64,000 bases of DNA from Cellulomonas xylanilytica (lineage in GTDB: Bacteria; Actinomycetota; Actinomycetes; Actinomycetales; Cellulomonadaceae), in assembly GCF_007989805.1 (NCBI RefSeq), contig NZ_BJUB01000011.1:62001-126000 (forward strand), in the 5' to 3' direction. The translations under genes were made by a program, and so were the position numbers. This document shows positions 37,846 through 46,309 of this stretch, piece after piece. Below the pieces are notes generated by a model, which was not told the DNA's origin, searched no databases, and saw nothing but the letters and a program-made list of their open reading frames with translations. Positions within the stretch are counted from its first letter, which is position 1. The number at the start of each line of letters is the position of its first letter.

Positions 37846-38721
37846 GTGAACCCTGTCTCGTCGCTGCGCCAGCGCGCCGGCACCTCCCTGTTCCTGCGCG
37901 TCGCCGGTCCCGACGGCCTCGCCAGCCGCGAACGGATCCACGGGACGCCCGGCCCGCGATGGTTCCCGCCGGGGTCGGCGATCCGGACGGTGCACGGCGA
38001 CGCGTCGATGTTCGTCGGCGGCATGCGCGCCCTGCTCCTGCAGTCCCTGCACCCGGCGGCGATGGCGGCGGTCGCCGCGCACTCGGGCTACCGCGGCGAC
38101 CCGTGGGGGAGGCTGGCCCGGACCAGCACGTTCCTCGCCACGACGACGTTCGCCACGATCGACGACGCCACGGCCGTCATCGACCGGGTGCGCTGGGTGC
38201 ACGACCGCATCCGCGGCGTGACCCCGGAGGGGATCGAGTACGCCGCGAGCGACCCGGCGCTGCTGCGCTGGGTGCACGTCGCCGAGGTGGACAGCTTCCT
38301 GCGCGCGCACCGCGTCTACGGGCAGCAGCCCCTGGACGCCGACGGGGCCGACGAGTACGTCGCCCAGGCGGCCCGCGTGGCCGTCGCGCTCGGGGCGGAG
38401 CGGGTGCCCGAGTCGACCGCGGAGCTGGCCAAGGCGCTGGAGGAGTTCCGGCCCGTGCTCGGCCCGTCGGCGGCCGCACGCGACGCGGCCGACTTCCTCC
38501 TGCACGAGCCGCCCGTGCCGTCCTCGCTGCGGCCCGGCTACGCGCTGCTCGCCAAGGCCGCCGTCGCGTCGATGCCCGCGTGGACGTTCGGGATGCTGGG
38601 ACTGGAGCGACCCGGACCGGTCGGGCTGAGCGCAGCGCGGGCCGCCGGCGCCGTGGCCACCCGGTCCATCCGCTGGATGCTCGGACCGGACGACGCCAGC
38701 CGGGTCGCGGGCGTCGGATGA
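37846..38721 (+). CDS. MpaB-like oxygenase family protein (DUF2236)
   Basis: A 291-aa protein of the mpaB/rubber-oxygenase-like family. Typical blocks are IHGDAS-type VHGDASMFVGGMRALLLQSL, HPAAMAAVAAHSGYRGDPWG, and WVHVAEVDSFLRAHRVYG with the conserved His. Members are heme-dependent oxygenases, but the substrate here is unknown. It starts 18 nt after rnhA and overlaps the amidotransferase gene by 4 nt (ATGA). Confidence 0.85.
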   Translation: MNPVSSLRQRAGTSLFLRVAGPDGLASRERIHGTPGPRWFPPGSAIRTVHGDASMFVGGMRALLLQSLHPAAMAAVAAHSGYRGDPWGRLARTSTFLATTTFATIDDATAVIDRVRWVHDRIRGVTPEGIEYAASDPALLRWVHVAEVDSFLRAHRVYGQQPLDADGADEYVAQAARVAVALGAERVPESTAELAKALEEFRPVLGPSAAARDAADFLLHEPPVPSSLRPGYALLAKAAVASMPAWTFGMLGLERPGPVGLSAARAAGAVATRSIRWMLGPDDASRVAGVG

Positions 38722-39452
38722 GCCGGTTCCTCCTGCTCGGCTCGCGCGCGCAGGACATCGCCGCCGACGGGGAGTACGCGGCGTTCCTGCGGTTCGCGGG
38801 CCTGCGGCCCGAGCAGCTGGACCGGGTGCGCATGGAGCAGGGGTCGTTCCTGCCCGTCGTGCTGGACGACTACGACGGGGTCATCGTCGGCGGGAGCCCG
38901 TACGACGCCAGCACCCCGCAGGACGCCAAGTCCCCGGACCAGCGTCGGGTCGAGGCCGAGATGTCGGCGCTCCTCGACGAGATCGTCGAGCGCGACTTCC
39001 CGTTCCTGGGCGCCTGCTACGGAGTCGGCACGCTGGGGGTGCACCAGGGCGCGGTCATCGACCGCACGTACGCCGAGCCCATCAGCGCGGTGACCATCAC
39101 GCTCACGGAGGCGGGGCGGCGGGACCCGCTGCTCGCGTCGCTGCCGGACTCGTTCGACGCGTTCGTCGGGCACAAGGAGGCGTGCCGCGTGCTGCCGCCC
39201 GACGCGGTGCTGCTGGCGTCGTCGCCGACGTGCCCCGTGCAGATGTTCCGTGTGCGCGAGAACCTCTACGCCACCCAGTTCCACCCGGAGCTCGACCTGG
39301 CGGGCATCGTCACGCGCATCGGCGTGTACCGCGACTACGGGTACTTCCAGCCCAGGGAGCACGACGAGGTGGTGGCGGGCGTGCGCGGAGCCGACGTCTG
39401 GGCCCCGGCGCGGATCCTCGAGGCGTTCGTGCGCCGGTACGGCCGGGACTGA
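38718..39452 (+). CDS. Class I glutamine amidotransferase-like protein
   Basis: A 244-aa GATase1 domain protein resembling GMP-synthase-type amidotransferases. The nucleophile is in LGACYGVGTLG, and the His-Glu pair is in ATQFHPELD. GVIVGGSPYD is the usual strand before the elbow. The partner synthetase is not encoded nearby, so its acceptor is unknown; proteins of this type are sometimes peptidases or stand-alone glutaminases. It is translationally coupled to the MpaB-like gene. Confidence 0.87.
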   Translation: MSRFLLLGSRAQDIAADGEYAAFLRFAGLRPEQLDRVRMEQGSFLPVVLDDYDGVIVGGSPYDASTPQDAKSPDQRRVEAEMSALLDEIVERDFPFLGACYGVGTLGVHQGAVIDRTYAEPISAVTITLTEAGRRDPLLASLPDSFDAFVGHKEACRVLPPDAVLLASSPTCPVQMFRVRENLYATQFHPELDLAGIVTRIGVYRDYGYFQPREHDEVVAGVRGADVWAPARILEAFVRRYGRD

Positions 39453-39503
39453 GCCCTCGCCGAGGTCCCGCGCGCGGTGCGGGTCGCGGCCTAGGGTCGG
39501 AGG

Positions 39504-40181
39504 ATGGAGCGACGAGAAGCAGGCCGGAGGGGTGCGCGCACACGTCGGGGTCGTCGGTGCGCCGTGTCGATGACGGGCGTGCTCGTCGCCGGGGTGCTCG
39601 TCTCGTGCAGTCCCGGGGAGGGCGAGGTCGAGCCGTCGGCACCGGCCACGTCGACCACGTCGAGCGAGCCGACGCCGACGGGCACCACGCTCCCCACCCC
39701 GACCTCGACCCCAGCACCGTCCGCGACCGAGGTCGAGGAGCCCGTGCCGTTCCCCGCGACCACGGCGGACGACACCGCCGAGCCGTCTGCGGACGCCGCG
39801 CTGCTGGTCACCGGTGTCCGGACCGGTGTGCACGACGGCTTCGACCGCGTGGTGTTCGACCTCGACGGTCCGGGGACCCCCGGGTGGCGGGTGACCTCCG
39901 TGGACGTGGCGACCGACGACCCGAGCGACCGCGTCCTCGACATCGCCGGCGACGGCACGCTGCAGGTCACCATCATCGGGACCGCGATGCCGACGCGCAC
40001 CCAAGGGATCGGTCCGGTGCTCACCCCGGACGCGCCGGCTCTGCGCGAGGTGAGCTACCGCGGCTGGTTCGAGGGGCAGGACCTGGCGTTCGTCGGCGTC
40101 GACTCACCCGGGCACCCGTTCCGGGTGTTCGCCCTGACGGACCCGACCCGGCTCGTCATCGACGTCCGTCACGACACCTGA
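39504..40181 (+). CDS. Secreted lipoprotein with AMIN-like domain
   Basis: A 225-aa predicted lipoprotein. The N-terminus is highly basic, followed by a short hydrophobic core and lipobox VLVSC (Cys35). A Thr/Pro/Ser-rich spacer (about 45-90) precedes an actinobacterial AMIN-like domain (about 98-225: TGVRTGVHDGFDRVVFDLDG, then PTRLVIDVRH). AMIN domains often bind cell-envelope polymers. ATG 39504 follows TAGGGT (39492-39497) by 6 nt, which also contains GGAGG just before the start. Confidence 0.83.
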   Translation: MERREAGRRGARTRRGRRCAVSMTGVLVAGVLVSCSPGEGEVEPSAPATSTTSSEPTPTGTTLPTPTSTPAPSATEVEEPVPFPATTADDTAEPSADAALLVTGVRTGVHDGFDRVVFDLDGPGTPGWRVTSVDVATDDPSDRVLDIAGDGTLQVTIIGTAMPTRTQGIGPVLTPDAPALREVSYRGWFEGQDLAFVGVDSPGHPFRVFALTDPTRLVIDVRHDT

Positions 40182-40183
40182 CG

Positions 40184-41050
40184 TCAGCGGAGCAGGGCCT
40201 CGCAGACGGCGACCAGCCGCGCCCGCAGCGCGTTGCCGCGCTCGGCGAAGCCCCGCTGCCGTGCGACGTACTCGGCCTTGCCCTCGGGCGTCTCGATCGC
40301 GACCGGGTCCAGGCCGTAGGTGGTCACGTCGTACGGGGACGCCTGCATGTCCAGCGTCCGGATGTCGCGCGCGAGCTCGAAGCAGTCGAGGAGCAGGTCA
40401 CCCGGCACGGCGGGGCCCAGCTTCGTCGCCCACTTGTAGACGTCCATCCCCGCGTGCAGGCACCCGGGCTGCTCCATCGCCGTCATGGACGCGCGCGTCG
40501 GCCGCAGCGTGTTGAGCTCGACGGCGTCGGGGGTGAAGAAGCGGTAGGCGTCGAAGTGCGTGCATCGGATCCGGTGCGACTCGACGACGGCGTCGGTGCC
40601 TGCCGGACCGAGCCGCAGCGGCAGCGGGTGCCGGTGCTCGTCGGTCTCCCGGTAGACCATCGCCCACTCGTGCAGGCCGAAGCAGCCGGTCAGGGCCGGG
40701 CGGCCGAGGGTCGCCGTCAGCAGCCCGTGGACGAACCGCACGGCGTCGCCCCGGTCGGCGACGAAGGCCTCGACGTCGAGCGCGACGACGTCCGCCTCGA
40801 CCCGGTACCAGCGCCAGCCCTCGTGCGGCGCCGGCCCCTCCAGCGCGACCCCGACGCCCGGGTGCCAGCGCCGCAGCACCGCCGGCGTGACCGGGTAGTA
40901 CTCGAACAGGAAGTCCTCGATCGCGTGCTTCTGCTGGCGGGACCGGCGCTCGCGGCGACCGGCCGTGAAGGCGTCGGCCCGCTCCGCGTGCGCGGCCGCC
41001 AGCGACGGCCACGTCGACGCGTCGAGCGCGGGGGGAGCGGTCACGGGCAT
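40184..41050 (-). CDS. Putative 3-methyladenine DNA glycosylase
   Basis: A 288-aa protein of an actinobacterial family usually labelled 3-methyladenine DNA glycosylase. Conserved-looking blocks are SRQQKHAIEDFLFEYYPVTP, LRRWHPGVGVALEG, GLHEWAMVYRE and EQPGCLHAGMDVYKWATKLG. I see neither a helix-hairpin-helix nor other decisive glycosylase motif, so the enzymatic name is family tradition rather than evidence. The start follows TACCCT by 6 nt. It is convergent with the AMIN-like gene. Confidence 0.6.
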   Translation of the reverse strand: MPVTAPPALDASTWPSLAAAHAERADAFTAGRRERRSRQQKHAIEDFLFEYYPVTPAVLRRWHPGVGVALEGPAPHEGWRWYRVEADVVALDVEAFVADRGDAVRFVHGLLTATLGRPALTGCFGLHEWAMVYRETDEHRHPLPLRLGPAGTDAVVESHRIRCTHFDAYRFFTPDAVELNTLRPTRASMTAMEQPGCLHAGMDVYKWATKLGPAVPGDLLLDCFELARDIRTLDMQASPYDVTTYGLDPVAIETPEGKAEYVARQRGFAERGNALRARLVAVCEALLR

Positions 41051-41085
41051 GTCACCAGGGTAAGTCGGGCTGACAGACTGTCCGC

Positions 41086-41472
41086 GTGGTCATCCTCGCG
41101 TCGGTCTTCGCCGTCCTCGCCGCCCTGCTGCACGTCCTCTTCTTCGTGTACGAGTCGGTGGTGTTCGACCGCCCCGAGGTGCACGCACGGTTCCGGACGC
41201 GCACGGAGGACGTCCCGGCGGTCCGGCCCTGGGCCTACAACCAGGGCTTCTACAACCTGTTCCTCGCCATCGGCGCGCTGGTCGGGGCCGCGCTCGCGCT
41301 CGCGGGCCAGGAGACGGTCGGTCTCGCGCTGGTCCTGCTGGCGTGCGGCTCCATGTTCGCGGCCGCCCTCGTGCTCGTCGCGACGAACCGCGCCATGGTC
41401 CGCGCGGCGGCGACGCAGGGCACCTTCCCGCTGCTCGCCGTGGTCTTCTCGGTGGTCGCGCTCGTCGCGTAG
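41086..41472 (+). CDS. DUF1304 membrane protein
   Basis: A 128-aa membrane protein with four helices. DUF1304 hallmarks are a start like LLHVLFFVYESVVFDRPEVH and VRPWAYNQGFYNLFLAIGA. Function unknown. The GTG start has no ribosome-binding site. It is followed by the candidate ECF promoter of the next operon. Confidence 0.87.
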   Translation: MVILASVFAVLAALLHVLFFVYESVVFDRPEVHARFRTRTEDVPAVRPWAYNQGFYNLFLAIGALVGAALALAGQETVGLALVLLACGSMFAAALVLVATNRAMVRAAATQGTFPLLAVVFSVVALVA

Positions 41473-41484
41473 CCGCCTCAACCC

Positions 41485-41512
41485 CAACCCCGTGCGCGTC
41501 GACAGGCGTTAT
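41485..41512 (+). promoter_or_regulatory. Candidate ECF-type promoter upstream of the sigma factor gene
   Basis: CAACCC (41485-41490) and CGTTAT (41507-41512) are separated as AACC, 17 nt, CGTT, the usual look of promoters read by ECF sigma factors. It lies 35 nt before the ECF sigma gene, suggesting autoregulation. Confidence 0.5.
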
Positions 41513-41546
41513 GGGTGTGACGGGTGTCGGAGCGAGGGGGCGTGTG

Positions 41547-42101
41547 ATGGGCAGACGGTGGGAGGACCTGCTGGAGCAGGTGGCGCGTGAGCGCTATCAG
41601 CGCCTGGTCGCGCACGCGACGTTGGTGTCGGCGTCTCCCTCGGACGCTCAGGATCTGGTGCAGGAGTCGTTGATCGCTGCGTTCTCCGGCCGGGCGCGGT
41701 TCGGGTCGGTGGAGCAGGCCGAGGCGTACGTGCGCCGGGCGATCGCGTCGCGGGCCATCGATGCGGGTCGTCGCAAGACGCGTGAGGCGCGGTTGCTGGC
41801 CCGGGCCGGTGCGCAGGTGCCGGGCGCGGTGCTGCACGAGGACCGGTTGCCCGGCGCGGACGTCGTCCGGGCTCTCGCGGCGCTGAGCCCGCGGGAGCGG
41901 GCGTGCGTGGTGCTGCGGCAGATGGAGGACCTGTCGGTGATGGAGACGGCGTCGGCGCTGGGGCTGTCCGAGGGGGCGGTCAAGCGGTACACGTCGGACG
42001 GCCTGGCGCGGTTGAACGCGGCGCTGGGCAGCACGAGCGATGCCGGTGAGCGGGTCGCGGTACGGACTGTCGACGCGACGGAGGTGCGCCGTGAGCGCTG
42101 A
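41547..42101 (+). CDS. ECF (SigE/SigM-like) RNA polymerase sigma factor
   Basis: An ECF sigma factor of 184 aa with region 2 (about 14-80, SDAQDLVQESLIAAFSGRAR) and region 4 (about 110-165, LSPRERACVVLRQMEDLSVM and ETASALGLSEGAVKRYTSDG). It has no C-terminal extension. The ATG follows a GAGGGGG site. Its last 11 nt overlap the start of the next gene, a membrane protein that is probably its anti-sigma factor. The signal sensed is unknown. Confidence 0.9.
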   Translation: MGRRWEDLLEQVARERYQRLVAHATLVSASPSDAQDLVQESLIAAFSGRARFGSVEQAEAYVRRAIASRAIDAGRRKTREARLLARAGAQVPGAVLHEDRLPGADVVRALAALSPRERACVVLRQMEDLSVMETASALGLSEGAVKRYTSDGLARLNAALGSTSDAGERVAVRTVDATEVRRER

Positions 42102-43491
42102 GCTGGACGGCCTGCTGGCGCGGGCGTCGAACGAGATCGAGGCTGCGGCTCCGTCTTTGGACGGTGGGCGGCTGGGTGTGGTGCGGGCGGCGGCTCGTCG
42201 TCGCCGGATCGCGCGGCACGCCGCGGAGTCCTTCGCGGGTGTCGGGGCGGTCGGGGTGCTGGGCGTGGGTCTGTGGTTCGGGCTGGGCCAGGCCACCCCC
42301 GACGAGGTGGTCCCGGTCGAGACCCCGACGGTCACCCCGAGCCCGTCCGACACACCGACCCCGACGCCGACACCGTCGTCGACGCCGACCTCGACGCCGA
42401 CCGGACCGCCCACACGCGCGGAGTCGATCGACGACGCCGTCGTGATCGAGCGGCTCGCCGCGCCCCGGACGGGCGAGCAGTGGCACAGCCCGGAGCGGAC
42501 GCCCGAGATGGACGCCGTCCTGGAGCAGTCGGAGTGGAGCACGTCGGTGACCTACCGGGTCGGTACCCGCGCGGACTCCGTGATCTACATCTCCGTGGGG
42601 GATGGCAATGCTCCCTGGGCGAACCAGGAGGTCAGCGCGCTGTTCGAGGTGGACGCGGCCGGACCTCGCCTGATCGCGTGCCCGAGTGCCCGGACCGGCG
42701 ACCCGTGCGCGGGCAGTGCCGCCGAGCCGACGGTCGTGCGGGACGAGGAGACGTTCTACGACAGCCTCACCATGCCGCAGTCGATCGATCTGGACGGTTA
42801 CGTGGTCACGACGACGCACGCCCGCGCCTCGGAGTTCGCGTCCGTCTATGGCGACGCACAAGCGCTGAGCGAGCAGCCGAGCAGCACCCGTACCCTGCGG
42901 CAGCTCGGTGCGCTGGCCGTCGTGGAGCGCACCGCGCCGGCCGAGATCGCGGACCTCACGAACATCGAGTTCGGCGTCATGACGCCCTTCGGATCCTTCT
43001 TCGCACTGACGCAGGAGGACCTGCCGGCGGGCGAGTTCGAGGCTATCCAGTGGGACGACGGCATCCGTCGGGTCGCGTCTGACGGGCCTGACGGCGATGA
43101 CTACACCGCCTTCACTCGTGGCCCCGGGGCGCCCAGCTGTGTGTCGTGGCACTTCAGTCGCGCGAGCAGCCACGTCCCCGCGCAGTGGCGAGCGGCGGGG
43201 ACCACACCGGGCGGCCACCGGGTGTACGTGCCGGCCGCGGGCGGCAGCTCACTCTCCCAGGCCGTGCGGGCGTGGCACGAGGAGAACTCGTGGACGGTCT
43301 CCGAGCTCGGCAGCGAGGACCCGGCGGCGGACGAGTACGGCACGCTGCACGGCGCGGCAGCCGGCTACACGTACCCGACCGATCAGGCGTTCCTCGAGGC
43401 GAACGCACTGTTCGCCGTCCAGGGACCTGCTGGCGAGTGGATGCTCGGCATGCGTTCCGACGCCTCGAACGTCGTCTACGAGTGCGCCTGA
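42091..43491 (+). CDS. Putative membrane-anchored anti-sigma factor with large extracellular domain
   Basis: A 466-aa protein. A cytoplasmic N-terminus (about 1-48, helical, ending RAAARRRRIARHAA) precedes one membrane helix (about 50-68). A Thr/Pro repeat spacer (TPTPTPSSTPTSTPTGPP) follows, then an extracellular domain of some 370 residues with several cysteines. No zinc-binding HxxxCxxC motif is present. The gene starts inside the sigma gene, the usual arrangement for a sigma/anti-sigma pair, which is the basis of this call. The 3' end overlaps the convergent gene by 16 nt. Confidence 0.65.
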   Translation: MSAELDGLLARASNEIEAAAPSLDGGRLGVVRAAARRRRIARHAAESFAGVGAVGVLGVGLWFGLGQATPDEVVPVETPTVTPSPSDTPTPTPTPSSTPTSTPTGPPTRAESIDDAVVIERLAAPRTGEQWHSPERTPEMDAVLEQSEWSTSVTYRVGTRADSVIYISVGDGNAPWANQEVSALFEVDAAGPRLIACPSARTGDPCAGSAAEPTVVRDEETFYDSLTMPQSIDLDGYVVTTTHARASEFASVYGDAQALSEQPSSTRTLRQLGALAVVERTAPAEIADLTNIEFGVMTPFGSFFALTQEDLPAGEFEAIQWDDGIRRVASDGPDGDDYTAFTRGPGAPSCVSWHFSRASSHVPAQWRAAGTTPGGHRVYVPAAGGSSLSQAVRAWHEENSWTVSELGSEDPAADEYGTLHGAAAGYTYPTDQAFLEANALFAVQGPAGEWMLGMRSDASNVVYECA

Positions 43492-44540
43492 CCGCTGCGC
43501 TCCGTCTCGGTGCGCGGAGGTGACGGCGGGAGGTCGTCGGGCGCGATGTCGGCTGCCCTCGTCGACACCCGGTGCAGCACCCACTCGAACGGCCCGCGAC
43601 CGATGGCGACCACCCAGAGCCAGCACAGGACGATGGTCGTCACGATGAACGCGAGCCACACCTCGAGGGTCGCCTGATAGACGACGCCCTGCCCGAGCAG
43701 GGCGATCACCGCGATGTGCACGGTGTAGGCGGTCAGCGCGAGCGAGCCCACGGCCGCCACCGGTGCGACGAGGCTGGGCCACCGGTCGCCGACCACCAGG
43801 CAGGCGGAGATGACCAGCAGCGCGACGCCGACGTTGCCGACGACCTCGAACGTGGTCGACGAGTGCGGCTCTGCGGTCGCCAGCGCGGCGGGCCAGCCGA
43901 GCACGTGCAGCGCGACCCACGAGCCGCCGTGCCCGAGGACGACCAGCCCGACGCCGGCGAGGGCGCCGAGGCCGCGCAGTCGGGGGGAGCGCAGGTCGCT
44001 GCGGCCGATGGCGAGCCCGACCAGCAGGTACGCGCTCCAGACGATCGCCGGGTAGTAGTGGCCCACGGTGATCTCGGTGAGGACGGTCGGACGTGCGTCC
44101 TCGAGGGCGGCGGCGATCCCCTGGCCCAGCGGGGGACCGGCGACGGCGACGACCGCGGCGGCGGTGAGCAGGGCGGGCCGGGACCACCGCAGCACGAGGC
44201 AGCCCAGCGCGAAGAGCAGCCCGTACGTCGGCAGGATCACCACGACCGGCGTCGCCAGGACCACGAGGAGCTGACCGAGGGCGAACAGCAGCAGCGCGCG
44301 GACCAGGATGCGCACCCGCGCCTGCACGAGCCGGGTTCCCGTCACGGGGTGCGAGCTGCCCGACAGCAGCGCGAGCGACAGGCCGGCCAGGACGACGAAC
44401 AACGCGGCCGGCCGGCCGTCCGCGAGCTGCGCGAAGCCGCCGGGCGGGACGGGTCCGTGGTCGTCGGGCCCGACGTGCGCGGTCATCATCCCCAGCACGG
44501 CGAGGCCCCGGGCGACGTCGATCCCCACGATGCGGCGCAT
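43476..44540 (-). CDS. Polytopic membrane acyltransferase-like protein (DUF1624/DUF418-like)
   Basis: A 354-aa protein with about ten helices. The N-terminal signature RRIVGIDVARGLAVLGMMTA matches the heparan-alpha-glucosaminide N-acetyltransferase-like/DUF418 group, which move or transfer acyl groups across the membrane. Other features are GRPAALFVVLAGLSLALLSG and LTAYTVHIAVIALLG. The substrate is unknown. The start follows TAGCAT by 6 nt. The C-terminal tail is Pro/Ser-rich and overlaps the opposing gene by 16 nt. Confidence 0.78.
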   Translation of the reverse strand: MRRIVGIDVARGLAVLGMMTAHVGPDDHGPVPPGGFAQLADGRPAALFVVLAGLSLALLSGSSHPVTGTRLVQARVRILVRALLLFALGQLLVVLATPVVVILPTYGLLFALGCLVLRWSRPALLTAAAVVAVAGPPLGQGIAAALEDARPTVLTEITVGHYYPAIVWSAYLLVGLAIGRSDLRSPRLRGLGALAGVGLVVLGHGGSWVALHVLGWPAALATAEPHSSTTFEVVGNVGVALLVISACLVVGDRWPSLVAPVAAVGSLALTAYTVHIAVIALLGQGVVYQATLEVWLAFIVTTIVLCWLWVVAIGRGPFEWVLHRVSTRAADIAPDDLPPSPPRTETERSGQAHS

Positions 44541-44605
44541 GGTCGGATGCTAGCGAGCCGGAGGAACCGCGCAATCTCGCATGTCGAAACGGTTCGTCCC
44601 GTTTG

Positions 44606-44636
44606 TTGAACTGCAGGGCTCATCGATGATTACAGT
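44606..44636 (+). promoter_or_regulatory. Candidate promoter of the 44.6-kb methyltransferase
   Basis: TTGAAC (44606-44611) with TACAGT (44631-44636, 19-nt spacer) or GATTAC (44628-44633, 16-nt spacer). The gene starts 5 nt after TACAGT, so it is leaderless or nearly so. The stretch 44580-44640 is markedly AT-richer than its surroundings. Confidence 0.5.
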
Positions 44637-44641
44637 TCGAT

Positions 44642-45463
44642 GTGAACTCCCCGACGCACCCCGATGTGTACACCCACGGACACCACGAGTCCGTGCTTCG
44701 CTCGCACCGCTGGCGCACGGCGGAGAACTCCGCGGCCTACCTCCTTCCGGCCCTCGTGCCCGGTACGCGGCTGCTCGACGTGGGCTGCGGTCCGGGCTCG
44801 GTCACCATCGACCTCGCGGCGCGCCTCGAGCCGGGCGAGGTCGTCGGCGTCGACACGTCTGCCGCCGTCGTGGAGATCGCGCAGAAGGCCGCCGCCGACG
44901 CCGGCGCGGACAACGTGACGTTCCAGGTGGCCGACGCCTACGAGCTGCCGTTCCCCGACGACGCGTTCGACGTCGTGCACGCCCACCAGGTGCTCCAGCA
45001 CCTCACCGACCCCATCGCCGCCTTGCGCGAGATGCGCCGGGTCACCCGGCCGGGCGGGGTCGTCGCGCTGCGCGACGCCGACTACTCGGGCATGACGTGG
45101 TACCCGCAGTCGGGCGGTCTGGACGAGTGGCTGGCGCTGTACCACGAGGTCACGCAGGCCAACGGCGCCGACGCGAACGCCGGTCGCAAGCTGCTGTCGT
45201 GGGTGCGGGAGGCCGGTTTCGACCCGGAGGGCATCGTGCCGAGCGCCGGCGTCTGGTGCTACGCGACGCCCGAGGACCGCACCTGGTGGGCGGGCCTGTG
45301 GGCCGACCGCTCGGTCGCCTCGAACTTCGCCGCGCAGGCGATCGCGCACGGGCTCGCCGACGAGGTCGGGCTCGAGCTGCTGGCCGACGCGTGGCGCGAG
45401 TGGGGCAAGCAGCCCGACGGCTGGTTCGCGGTGCTGCACGGCGAGGTGCTGGCGCGCGCCTGA
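44642..45463 (+). CDS. SAM-dependent class I methyltransferase (UbiE-like)
   Basis: A 273-aa methyltransferase. Motif I is LLDVGCGPGSVTIDLA, the acidic residue after strand 2 is in VVGVDTSAA, and VADAYELPFPDDAFDVVHAH plus VTRPGGVVALRDADY are motifs II and III. The C-terminal third is of the type found in UbiE/small-molecule methyltransferases. The substrate is unknown. The GTG start has no ribosome-binding site. Confidence 0.87.
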   Translation: MNSPTHPDVYTHGHHESVLRSHRWRTAENSAAYLLPALVPGTRLLDVGCGPGSVTIDLAARLEPGEVVGVDTSAAVVEIAQKAAADAGADNVTFQVADAYELPFPDDAFDVVHAHQVLQHLTDPIAALREMRRVTRPGGVVALRDADYSGMTWYPQSGGLDEWLALYHEVTQANGADANAGRKLLSWVREAGFDPEGIVPSAGVWCYATPEDRTWWAGLWADRSVASNFAAQAIAHGLADEVGLELLADAWREWGKQPDGWFAVLHGEVLARA

Positions 45464-45478
45464 ACTAGGCTGGCGACC

Positions 45479-46264
45479 GTGCGCATCGCGAGGTTCACCA
45501 CCGGGGGAGACCCCCGCTACGCCCTGGTCGACGGAGCTCCGGGTTCGGAGGAGCTGGTGGTCATCACCGGCGACCCGCTCTACACCCCCGTGCAGCCGAC
45601 GGGCGAGCAGATCCGGCTCGACGACGACAGCGTCCGCCTGCTGGCGCCGGTCATCCCGCGGTCCAAGATCATCGGCGTCGGCCGCAACTACGCCGACCAC
45701 GCCGCCGAGATGGGCAACGAGCTCCCGCCCGCGCCGCTGCTGTTCCTCAAGCCGAACACCTCCGTGATCGGCCCGGACGACCCGATCGTCCTGCCGGACT
45801 GGACCGAGCATGTGGAGCACGAGGCCGAGCTGGCCATCGTGATCGGCAAGGTCACCAAGGACGTCCCCCCGGACCGCGCCCTCGACTACGTGTTCGGGTA
45901 CACCGTCGCCAACGACGTCACCGCCCGCGACGCCCAGCGCGCCGACGCCCAGTGGACCCGCGCCAAGGGCTTCGACGGCTCGTGCCCGGTCGGCCCGTGG
46001 ATCGTCCCCGGCCTCGACGTCGACGACCTGTACGTCCGCGCCCGGGTCAACGGCGACACGAAGCAGGACGGTCGCACGTCGCAGATGATCTTCGACTCGG
46101 CGTACCTGGTGTCCTACGTCTCCGAGGTCTTCACGCTCCTGCCCGGTGACCTCATCCTCACGGGCACCCCGGCGGGCGTCAGCCCGATCGTGGACCGGGA
46201 CGTGGTCGAGGTCGAGGTCGAGGAGATCGGCGTGCTGCGCAACCCGGTGCTCCGCCGCCACTAG
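45479..46264 (+). CDS. Fumarylacetoacetate hydrolase-family protein
   Basis: A 261-aa FAH-fold metal enzyme, probably a hydratase, isomerase or hydrolase of small beta-keto acids (for example acylpyruvase). Metal ligands are in EHVEHEAELAIVIGK and YTVANDVTARD; RSKIIGVGRNYADHAAEMGN and LTGTPAGVSPI are family signatures. GTG 45479 follows TAGGCT (45466-45471) by 7 nt and is likely leaderless. A copy of the last 29 nt of the gene is repeated just downstream (46270-46298). Confidence 0.9.
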   Translation: MRIARFTTGGDPRYALVDGAPGSEELVVITGDPLYTPVQPTGEQIRLDDDSVRLLAPVIPRSKIIGVGRNYADHAAEMGNELPPAPLLFLKPNTSVIGPDDPIVLPDWTEHVEHEAELAIVIGKVTKDVPPDRALDYVFGYTVANDVTARDAQRADAQWTRAKGFDGSCPVGPWIVPGLDVDDLYVRARVNGDTKQDGRTSQMIFDSAYLVSYVSEVFTLLPGDLILTGTPAGVSPIVDRDVVEVEVEEIGVLRNPVLRRH

Positions 46265-46298
46265 GCACCCTGCGCACCCCGGTGCGGCGCCGCCACTA
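46235..46298 (+). repeat. 29-nt imperfect direct repeat: duplicated 3' end of the FAH-family gene
   Basis: Bases 46235-46263, which encode the last codons LRNPVLRRH, recur at 46270-46298 with 26 of 29 identical. The second copy is non-coding and ends in TAACCT, the likely -10 of gltX. Confidence 0.85.
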
Positions 46299-46309
46299 AC
46301 CTGGAGCCC

